Below are positions 16,769-22,735 of a stretch of DNA of 27,003 bases, one piece after another. Location of the stretch: the NCBI GenBank assembly GCA_964524755.1, contig CAZGDR010000026.1:1-27003 (forward strand), read 5' to 3'. Each line of letters begins with the position of its first letter. The first letter of the stretch is position 1. Position numbers and translations under genes: made by a program. The notes beneath the pieces are model-generated. The model made no database searches. It had not been told where the DNA came from and was given only the letters and a program-made list of their open reading frames with translations. The stretch is from JAQVOO01 sp964524755 (GTDB taxonomy: Bacteria; Spirochaetota; Spirochaetia; Sphaerochaetales; Sphaerochaetaceae).

Positions 16769-16879
16769 GGACCTATACAAATCATCGATTATATAAGCAG
16801 AAGCAATCTATTATTTTTCCCAGTAGTGTCCGATATTATCTTTTCGACGTATACTAGTCCTATAGTGGAGGAGTGAAGA

Positions 16880-17812
16880 ATGACTAAAATTTATAAAAAT
16901 ATGATCGAGCTGGTTGGAAATACTCCATTGGTAAAACTGACGGGATTTGCGAAGAAATACAACCTTAAAGCAACAATACTAGCTAAACTTGAAATGTATA
17001 ACCCAGCCGGGAGTGTTAAAGATCGAATCGCCAAAGCCATGGTTGAAGATGCCGAAAAGCGTGGTTTACTGAAACCAGGATCAACTATTATTGAACCTAC
17101 TAGTGGGAACACTGGTATTGGTTTAGCACTTATTGCCGCCTCTAAAGGGTATCGTTTAATACTTACTATGCCAGATTCCATGAGCATCGAACGGAGAACA
17201 TTATTAAAAGCTTATGGTGCAGAATTGTTTTTAACAGATGGATCTCAGGGGATGAAAGGATCTATGGCAAAAGCTAAAGAACTTGCTAAAGATATCCCTC
17301 AGTCTTATATTCCCAGCCAATTTACGAATCAGGTAAATCCTGAAATTCATTCGGCGACGACAGGTCCGGAGATCTGGCAGGATACCGATGGAAATGTTGA
17401 CTATTTTGTCTCTGGAATTGGAACCGGTGGAACCATCAGCGGAGCTGGATCTTATCTGAAATCTCAAAACAAAGAGCTGAAAGTTATTGCCGTGGAACCC
17501 AGTGGATCACCTATCCTATCGGCAGGGACCGCAGGACCACATAAAATTCAAGGAATTGGTGCGGGCTTTATCCCCGATACGCTCAACACCAATATTTACG
17601 ACGAAATTATTACTATCGAAAATGAAGAAGCATTTGAAACGGCTCGTACATTGACGCATACAGAAGGCATTCTAGCTGGAATCTCTTCTGGAGCAGCTTT
17701 GGCTGCTGCGGTTAAAATTGCCTCTCGTCCTGAACTCGCTAATAAAGTAATTGTCGTAATTCTACCCGATCATGGAGATAGGTATCTCTCTACCACACTT
17801 TTCAATGCATGA
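16880..17812 (+). CDS. cysK: Cysteine synthase (O-acetylserine sulfhydrylase)
   Basis: Forms L-cysteine from O-acetylserine and sulfide with PLP in the cytoplasm. The 310-aa length is typical. Visible landmarks are VGNTPLVKL (12-20), NPAGSVKDRIA with Schiff-base Lys47, PTSGNTGIGLA (73-83), SGIGTGGTISGAG for the phosphate-binding loop, VAVEPSGSP, KIQGIGAGFIP and GISSGAALAAA. GGAGGAG at 16867-16873 sets the start. No serine acetyltransferase gene is adjacent. The downstream AlkD-like gene overlaps its 3' end by 8 bp, so the two are probably co-transcribed. The MalY/PatB lyase elsewhere in the window is a possible metabolic partner in sulfur amino-acid turnover. Confidence 0.95.
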   Translation: MTKIYKNMIELVGNTPLVKLTGFAKKYNLKATILAKLEMYNPAGSVKDRIAKAMVEDAEKRGLLKPGSTIIEPTSGNTGIGLALIAASKGYRLILTMPDSMSIERRTLLKAYGAELFLTDGSQGMKGSMAKAKELAKDIPQSYIPSQFTNQVNPEIHSATTGPEIWQDTDGNVDYFVSGIGTGGTISGAGSYLKSQNKELKVIAVEPSGSPILSAGTAGPHKIQGIGAGFIPDTLNTNIYDEIITIENEEAFETARTLTHTEGILAGISSGAALAAAVKIASRPELANKVIVVILPDHGDRYLSTTLFNA

Positions 17813-18560
17813 AAGAATTACTCATCACCTAAAAGGCTTGGCAGAAGAGCCTTACAGAGAGTTCGCACAGCGACTCATCCCTGATGGGAAACCACTAGTG
17901 GGGGTGCGCATGGCGCCCCTACGTGCCTTAGCTAAAGAGATAGCAAGAGAGGATTGGAGAAACTGTGTTACCGATCCTACTGTCGACCAATACCATGAAG
18001 AAACTTTGCTGAGAGCCTTAGTGCTAGTCTATGCTAAAATCCCTGAAACAGAACGAATAGCCCATATTAAAAAATTTCTCCCAAAAATTGATAATTGGGC
18101 TATCTGTGATAGTTTTTGTGCCAGTTTAACCACCTGTAAAAATTACAAGGAGTTGTATCTTCCCCTCATAGAGACATACCTTCAAGATTCTCACCCCTAT
18201 AGCGTAAGATTTGCGGTAGTTATGTTACTTAATTATTTTATGAGCCCAGAATATATTCACACCAGTTTCACCTTATTAGAACAAGTCTCATTGCCAAACT
18301 ACTACGTGAACATGGCTGTAGCGTGGGCAACGGCAACGGCTTTCACGACCAACCCAATTCTCACAAAAGCTTGGTTAGAAACGCATCCTCTCTCAAATGA
18401 AACAATGCTTATGGGTATCCAAAAAGTGAGAGATTCACGACAAGTATCACTAGAAGATAAAGAGTGGGTGGCAACATTACGGGAACATATAAAGGCTAAA
18501 AAAATGGCCTTGGAGAGGAAACCCGACCAAGGCACATTTGTTGAAAATAGTGAAAATTAG
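17805..18560 (+). CDS. AlkD-like DNA alkylation repair protein (HEAT-repeat glycosylase)
   Basis: A 251-aa all-helical protein of the AlkD/AlkC superfamily, which removes alkylated purines such as N3- and N7-alkyl bases from DNA. The B. cereus AlkD key residues have counterparts with matching spacing: Trp98 and Asp102 in KIDNWAICD (AlkD Trp109/Asp113), Arg135 in YSVRFAVVML (Arg148) and Trp174 in YYVNMAVAWA (Trp187). The start at 17805 overlaps cysK by 8 bp. An ATG at 17772 is possible but would add 11 residues deeper inside cysK. Neither has a clear ribosome site, so translational coupling to cysK is likely. Its stop overlaps the flavin-lipoprotein stop on the other strand by 4 bp. Confidence 0.85.
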   Translation: MHERITHHLKGLAEEPYREFAQRLIPDGKPLVGVRMAPLRALAKEIAREDWRNCVTDPTVDQYHEETLLRALVLVYAKIPETERIAHIKKFLPKIDNWAICDSFCASLTTCKNYKELYLPLIETYLQDSHPYSVRFAVVMLLNYFMSPEYIHTSFTLLEQVSLPNYYVNMAVAWATATAFTTNPILTKAWLETHPLSNETMLMGIQKVRDSRQVSLEDKEWVATLREHIKAKKMALERKPDQGTFVENSEN

Positions 18561-19828
18561 TACTTTTTAGGACCGTTGGCTAGCGCTTGCTCAACCAATG
18601 TATAGAAATCATCTACATGGATTGTAGCACCCGTGATATCATCGGTGTGCCCCTCATCATCCGAGTAGGTGATTTTCTTGGGATCCTGGGTCGCAAGAAG
18701 ATGTTTCTCGACCCGGTCCGCTTGTACAAACCACTCATCAATGGCTCCACCAAACTCGACCATATTGTAATTGCCTTCTCGATCAAAAGCTTTCTTATCG
18801 TTCCCGTCGGCATCCACTGCACTCCAGTACACATTGACGATATTACCATCTTTAACTAATAACGAGACAAAGGACTTCCATCCTGTCGACCCTAATGCGG
18901 CTTCACTAGCATAGTAGCCACCATCTTGATAATCACCAAGTGTGACTGGGCCAGCTTTCAAAGCCTTATTGGCTAGATCAAACATTGCATCAACATGGAT
19001 TGAGACACCACCAATTGTATCTACGTGCCCTTCATCATCTGTATAAACAACATTACTAGGATCTTGAATCTTAACGAGATACGCTTCTGCTTTTTCAGCC
19101 TGTTGGTACCATTCAGCTTGAGCTCCGCCGAACTTAACCATATTGTACTTACCTGCTTTATCGTAAGCTTTCTTTTCATCTCCAGCACTATTTACCCCAC
19201 TCCAGTTGACCGCAACAATGCGGCCATTGAGTACAGTGAGCGAGATATATTCTTTCCATCCTGAACTAGGATATTCATCATCAATAGCGAAATAGGCTCC
19301 GTCAACATAAGGTCCCACCCCTACTGGCCCTTTGGCAAGTGCTTTTTGAGCTAACTCAAACATTTCGCTCACATGAATAGAGACTCCTGCGATAGCATCG
19401 GTACTTCCTTCATTATCTGAATAGGCAATGTTTTTAGGATCCTGTGTTTGAACAAGGTAAGCTTCTACCTTTTCAGCTTGCTCGTACCACTCAGATTGGG
19501 CTGCACCAAATGCTTTCATATTGTACTTGCCCGCTTTATCATAGGTTTTCTTATCAACACCACCATTAATATTGACCCCATTCCAATCAACATCAACAAT
19601 TTTATTGTCTTTTACCGTGAGTGTAACCGTTGACTTCCAACCCGATGATGCAAAGGTATCTTCCATTGCAAAATAAACACCATCAGTATACGCACCCTTT
19701 TCAGTAGCAACTACCTTAGGGGCAGGTGTTTCTGGTGTTTGCGCAACAGGTTCCTTTTTTGAACATCCCACCGCAAAGACAGCAACTATTGTGATCAGTG
19801 CAATAATAATCCAATTATTTTTTTTCAT
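18557..19828 (-). CDS. Lipoprotein with three FMN-binding domains (PplA-like electron carrier)
   Basis: A predicted exported flavoprotein that would receive covalent FMN from ApbE and relay electrons outside the membrane. The 423-aa protein has a lipoprotein signal ending at Cys22 (AVGC) and a short Pro/Ala/Thr tether to about residue 44. Three homologous FMN_bind domains follow at about 47-165, 174-292 and 300-417. Each begins with DG-x-Y-[FY]-A, and each ends with an acceptor motif. The motifs are DAIAGVSIH (Ser150), DTIGGVSIH (Ser276) and DDITGATIH (Thr402); only the third has the classical GAT. GGAG sits 7 bases before the ATG. It diverges from eetA, and an ApbE gene lies 1.7 kb away. Listeria PplA is the best-known analogue. 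In a diderm it may sit on the inner or the outer membrane. Confidence 0.9.
   Translation of the reverse strand: MKKNNWIIIALITIVAVFAVGCSKKEPVAQTPETPAPKVVATEKGAYTDGVYFAMEDTFASSGWKSTVTLTVKDNKIVDVDWNGVNINGGVDKKTYDKAGKYNMKAFGAAQSEWYEQAEKVEAYLVQTQDPKNIAYSDNEGSTDAIAGVSIHVSEMFELAQKALAKGPVGVGPYVDGAYFAIDDEYPSSGWKEYISLTVLNGRIVAVNWSGVNSAGDEKKAYDKAGKYNMVKFGGAQAEWYQQAEKAEAYLVKIQDPSNVVYTDDEGHVDTIGGVSIHVDAMFDLANKALKAGPVTLGDYQDGGYYASEAALGSTGWKSFVSLLVKDGNIVNVYWSAVDADGNDKKAFDREGNYNMVEFGGAIDEWFVQADRVEKHLLATQDPKKITYSDDEGHTDDITGATIHVDDFYTLVEQALANGPKKY
18578..19693 (-). repeat. Three tandem domain-length repeats (about 380 bp) in the FMN lipoprotein gene
   Basis: Three copies of an FMN-binding domain follow one another with a period of about 126 residues. 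Conserved blocks recur in each copy: SSGWK/STGWK, KKxYDKAGKYNM or KKAFDREGNYNM, FGxAQxEWY or FGGAIDEWF, QDPxxxxYxDxEG, and the flavin acceptor motif. The copies have diverged, so the duplication is not recent. Confidence 0.85.
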
Positions 19829-19869
19829 ATAATCTCCTTCAGCTCGTAGTATATAAGACTACAATCGAT

Positions 19870-19897
19870 AATATATTACCTTATCGGTTCTAATCAA
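19870..19897 (-). promoter_or_regulatory. Candidate promoter of the FMN lipoprotein gene
   Basis: On the minus strand TTGATT (19892-19897) and TATATT (19870-19875) are 16 bases apart, giving a leader of about 40 bases with AAGGAG before the ATG. A TATACT closer to the gene has no acceptable -35. The 211-base intergenic region 19829-20039 also holds the divergent eetA promoter and an isolated TATAAT at 19971-19976 on the plus strand. Confidence 0.45.
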
Positions 19898-20004
19898 GTA
19901 GTTTCCCTCAACATCCTTAAATTTAGTGGACATATGTTCAAGGTTACTTCCTACACCAACTTCATATATCTATAATACTCTGAGAAGTAATATCTTCAAA
20001 CTCT

Positions 20005-20039
20005 TTGACAAGAAAAAAACAAACTGGTACGATTCGCGC
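20005..20039 (+). promoter_or_regulatory. eetA operon promoter, predicted leaderless start
   Basis: A perfect TTGACA (20005-20010) and TACGAT (20028-20033) are 17 bases apart. Six bases then lead to the ATG at 20040, the same geometry as at aroA. No Shine-Dalgarno sequence precedes the ATG. Confidence 0.75.
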
Positions 20040-20414
20040 ATGAAAAGGATTCGCTTAGGCGATATCATCATATTCCTTCTATCACTAGTAATTATAGTAG
20101 CCAGCTTAGGCTCCTACGGGAGCTTATCTGGTAAACCAGAAGTACGCGTCCAAGCCGAGGGTCGTGAATGGATCTATGACCTTTCTGTCGATACCATAGC
20201 CTCCTTCCAAGGTCCTGTAGGAGCTACCAGTATTGAAATCCAAGATGGCAAAGTACATGTTCTTGATTCAGACTGCCGAAATAAAGTCTGTATCGCAGCC
20301 GGTTGGATATCTGCAAGTGGCCAGTGGATTATCTGTCTACCAAATAATGTTTTCATTCGCATTGAGGGGACCACTCAGCCTAAACCAGGAGGTGTAGATG
20401 ACATATCCTTCTAA
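20040..20414 (+). CDS. eetA: NusG domain II-containing membrane protein (EetA-like)
   Basis: A 124-aa protein with one N-terminal membrane helix (about 8-26) and an extracytoplasmic NusG_II (DUF1312-type) domain. The family pattern is visible: IEIQDGKVHVLDSDCRNKVC (Cys79, Cys84), a glycine turn, and IICLPNNVFIRI (Cys99). In the Listeria EET locus the corresponding protein, EetA, is needed for electron export, but its mechanism is unknown. The ATG at 20040 is preferred because a longer reading from 19926 has no ribosome site and would pass through the promoter. eetB overlaps its end by 17 bp, with GGAGG before the eetB ATG. The symbol rests on domain type plus neighbours. Confidence 0.82.
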   Translation: MKRIRLGDIIIFLLSLVIIVASLGSYGSLSGKPEVRVQAEGREWIYDLSVDTIASFQGPVGATSIEIQDGKVHVLDSDCRNKVCIAAGWISASGQWIICLPNNVFIRIEGTTQPKPGGVDDISF

Positions 20415-20934
20415 ATCACGCCAAGTACGGATCGAATTCGTCGCCTTACTAGCAGCTTGTGCCCTTTTCCTTTCAACTGTGGAATACCTTATTCCCAAAC
20501 CTGTCCCCTTTATGCGTATAGGACTTGCCAACCTCCCCCTGATTATAGGCCTTGGTCTTTTAAAAGAGAAGGAATATATGTTACTGGCCCTCTTAAAGGT
20601 TCTCGGCCAAGGGTTAGTTACTGGCACGATCTTCTCCTATATTGTCCTGTTTTCTATCGCAGGAACCATAGCCAGTACCACGCTTATGTATATCGTATAT
20701 CGCTTCTTTAACCGATGGGTGAGCTTAATAGGGGTAAGCATCGCAGGAGCTATGGCTAGCAACATCGCTCAATTATTGTTAAGTCGTTATCTTTTATTTG
20801 GAGCTGCAGCACGCCTTATTGCACCACCGTTTCTGGTTGTTGGCCTAATATCTTCTATACTCTTAGGTATTTTTGCTCAACAGTTTGTCCAAAAGTCACA
20901 ATGGTATAACTCTCTACAGGAAGGGCCACTATGA
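20398..20934 (+). CDS. eetB: Gx transporter / heptaprenyl diphosphate synthase component I-like membrane protein (EetB-like)
   Basis: A 178-aa polytopic membrane protein. The N-terminal block VEYLIPKPVPFMRIGLANLP (about 23-42) is the hallmark of the Gx transporter/HepI family. About five hydrophobic helices follow. The same family supplies EetB in flavin-based EET loci, where it is paired with a NusG_II protein, as here. An ECF-type substrate-binding fold has been proposed for this family; the substrate is not established. GGAGG sits just before the ATG inside eetA. The stop overlaps the next start (ATGA), so three genes form one translational unit. Confidence 0.85.
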   Translation: MTYPSKSRQVRIEFVALLAACALFLSTVEYLIPKPVPFMRIGLANLPLIIGLGLLKEKEYMLLALLKVLGQGLVTGTIFSYIVLFSIAGTIASTTLMYIVYRFFNRWVSLIGVSIAGAMASNIAQLLLSRYLLFGAAARLIAPPFLVVGLISSILLGIFAQQFVQKSQWYNSLQEGPL

Positions 20935-21539
20935 AAGTAGCAAACATTCGGTTGGTTATGGGATTAGTAGCTCTTCCCGCTATCTTATTACAAAAGAGTT
21001 TTATAGGTATCATCATCCAAGCCACGTATGTAATCCTGTTAGCAACCTCCCATGGTCGTCGCTTCAAGATCATCCCTAACCTCATTCTCTTGTTCTCTGT
21101 CTCCAGTGCTCATCTACTACAACCACATGGCTTGCATCTTTTTTCGATTGGTAGATTTCCCATTACAGCAGGTGCCCTCACCCTTGGGGCACATAAAGCA
21201 TGTACCCTCATTGCCCTCTTATATCTTTCCCACTATATGGTAACTGCCCGCCCACAATTCCCTGGCAAACTTGGCAAACTCATCTCGATGCAATTCTATT
21301 ATTTTGAGCGTATAACTACCACATGGCAAACAATCACCCCCAAACGTCCCGTTATTAAAGCAATTGACCAAGTGTTACTGAATGTATCAGGAAGTTCTCT
21401 GGAGAGCCCTCCTCATCCATCCAAGCAAGCTGCTAGAGAAGACCACCTCGTTAAAGACCTTATTAGCAATGGGGTACATCTTGTAATCCTATGGGGTTTA
21501 TTCTTACTGGGAAGCCTAGCGATCCTACCCGTTATATAG
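20931..21539 (+). CDS. EcfT-like small membrane protein, candidate FmnA
   Basis: A 202-aa membrane protein with hydrophobic segments at about 5-22, 24-40, 46-58 and 80-103 and a last one at 182-201. Between the fourth and fifth lies a hydrophilic basic region of about 75 residues. The block ITAGALTLGAHKACTLIALLYLS... followed by a Pro-Gly and Lys-rich stretch resembles the transmembrane coupling subunit of ECF transporters, but I see no clear family signature. In Listeria, FmnA is an EcfT-like subunit that works with RibU to deliver flavin outside the cell for ApbE. Position in an eetA-eetB operon next to an ApbE gene supports the same role. The role assignment is an inference. It ends 4 bases from the convergent apbE stop. 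Confidence 0.6.
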   Translation: MKVANIRLVMGLVALPAILLQKSFIGIIIQATYVILLATSHGRRFKIIPNLILLFSVSSAHLLQPHGLHLFSIGRFPITAGALTLGAHKACTLIALLYLSHYMVTARPQFPGKLGKLISMQFYYFERITTTWQTITPKRPVIKAIDQVLLNVSGSSLESPPHPSKQAAREDHLVKDLISNGVHLVILWGLFLLGSLAILPVI

Positions 21540-21543
21540 AAAG

Positions 21544-22605
21544 TTATTTAACAATAGAAAACTGATCATCTGAAATTGAGTAGGTATACGAACCATTCAT
21601 CAAGTTCTGTGAAAGATAGATCTGATTTTGTTCGTTAATAAATACTGCATCAACTGTTTCCAAGGAATTAATCAACGCCATTCCCTTTTCAAACCCTAAA
21701 GAGTAGACCGCAGTCGAGAGGGCGTCAGCTAGAAAGGATTCATCGGTTATAATACTCACACTCGTTATATCTGTCTGGACGGGATATCCAGTGGTGGTAT
21801 CAAGAATATGATGATACTCAACTCCATCGATTTCAAAACGACGTTCATAAGGGCCACTGGTAACCAGCGTCTTATCATCTAAGCTCACAATCATTACATG
21901 CCCACCTCGTTCAGCACGTGGGTTTTGGATACCAATACGCCATGGGGATCCATCAACTTTAACTCCCATAGTTAACACGTTGCCCCCTAAATTAACAATG
22001 GCACTCTTTACACCATGCGCGGTGAGGACTTTGGCTACTTCATCAGCTGCATACCCCTTAGCAATCCCGCCTAAATCAAGTTTCATACCTGCATCTTGCA
22101 GGGCTATGGTTTGTGCTTCTTCATTGAGAGTGACTCGCTGGTATCCAATCAGTGGCAGAAGGGTATCTATTTCAGCTTGTGGTGGTCTTCGAGGAGCGTC
22201 CCCGCCAATATCCCAGGCCATCACGAGAGGACCCACAGTGGGGTCAAAGGCTCCTTGGCTCAATTCAGCAATTTCTAGTGCTTCTTGAACCACCACAAAA
22301 GTGTCTTTTGAAACGGCGACAGGAGCAATTCCCGCATTTTGATTAACTTGGGCAATCTCACTTGTTGCACTATGTAGACTCATGCGAGCTTCAATTTCAG
22401 CAATACGAGCAAAAGCTGCATCAAGGGCAGCTGCAGAGGAACTATCATATAAAGTAATTCGACAGGCTGTTCCTAACATAAGTTCAGAACGAGATAGTGG
22501 TTCTTGAGGTTCTGCGGTATTAGTTTTAGAACAAGCGGTAGTTGAGATTATTAAAAATATTATAGCGATAAAAAATAACCGAATTGCATTGTTTGTCTGT
22601 TTCAT
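21544..22605 (-). CDS. apbE: FAD:protein FMN transferase lipoprotein (ApbE/FmnB)
   Basis: Transfers FMN from FAD to Thr or Ser of FMN-binding domains outside the cytoplasm, with Mg2+. The 353-aa protein has a lipoprotein signal ending at Cys25 (STTAC). ApbE motifs are all present: AFDPTVGPLV, KLDLGGIAKGYAAD, NLGGNV, LVTSGPYER, YHHILDTTTGYP, and the metal-binding Asp/Thr of FLADALSTAVYSLG. The ATG at 22605 is chosen because it begins a lipoprotein signal; a reading from 22701 would add 32 residues that do not look like a signal. No ribosome site is visible, which fits the leaderless promoter proposed upstream. Its likely substrate is the three-domain FMN lipoprotein in this locus. FmnB is the Listeria counterpart and is also a lipoprotein. 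Confidence 0.93.
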   Translation of the reverse strand: MKQTNNAIRLFFIAIIFLIISTTACSKTNTAEPQEPLSRSELMLGTACRITLYDSSSAAALDAAFARIAEIEARMSLHSATSEIAQVNQNAGIAPVAVSKDTFVVVQEALEIAELSQGAFDPTVGPLVMAWDIGGDAPRRPPQAEIDTLLPLIGYQRVTLNEEAQTIALQDAGMKLDLGGIAKGYAADEVAKVLTAHGVKSAIVNLGGNVLTMGVKVDGSPWRIGIQNPRAERGGHVMIVSLDDKTLVTSGPYERRFEIDGVEYHHILDTTTGYPVQTDITSVSIITDESFLADALSTAVYSLGFEKGMALINSLETVDAVFINEQNQIYLSQNLMNGSYTYSISDDQFSIVK

Positions 22606-22651
22606 GATACTACTATGTAAGTGATATATCGCATTCTGCAAAAAACTGCAA
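22606..22651 (-). promoter_or_regulatory. apbE promoter region with paired -35-like boxes
   Basis: On the minus strand two TTGCAG copies (22646-22651 and 22636-22641) lie 10 bp apart. The distal copy is 17 bases from TATATC (22623-22628). The proximal copy is 18 bases from CATAGT (22612-22617), which ends 6 bases before the apbE ATG. The second pairing would make apbE leaderless, like aroA and eetA. The two readings cannot be separated by eye. Confidence 0.5.
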
Positions 22652-22661
22652 CCTATCACAA

Positions 22662-22709
22662 CCGAACTACGGGTTCGGATATTAATTTCGGCCAAACCCA
22701 CTGGGGTTT
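22662..22709. promoter_or_regulatory. Two small hairpins in the ndh2 leader
   Basis: CCGAAC/GTTCGG (22662-22667 and 22673-22678, 5-base loop) and AAACCC/GGGTTT (22694-22699 and 22704-22709, 4-base loop) are perfect inverted repeats. They end 13 bases before the ndh2 AAGGAG. Neither is followed by a T run, so they are not terminators. They may be protein-binding sites or leader structures. No clear ndh2 promoter was found. Confidence 0.4.
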
Positions 22710-22735
22710 ATGACCTAAGAATAAGGAGATAAGAC

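Noticed and set aside
18557..22605. Reading the FMN-binding lipoprotein, ApbE and Gx-family proteins as parts of an Rnf or Nqr complex
   Set aside because: No RnfB/C/D/E/A or Nqr membrane subunits are present. NusG_II plus Gx plus NDH-2 plus polyprenyl synthase fits the EET set better.
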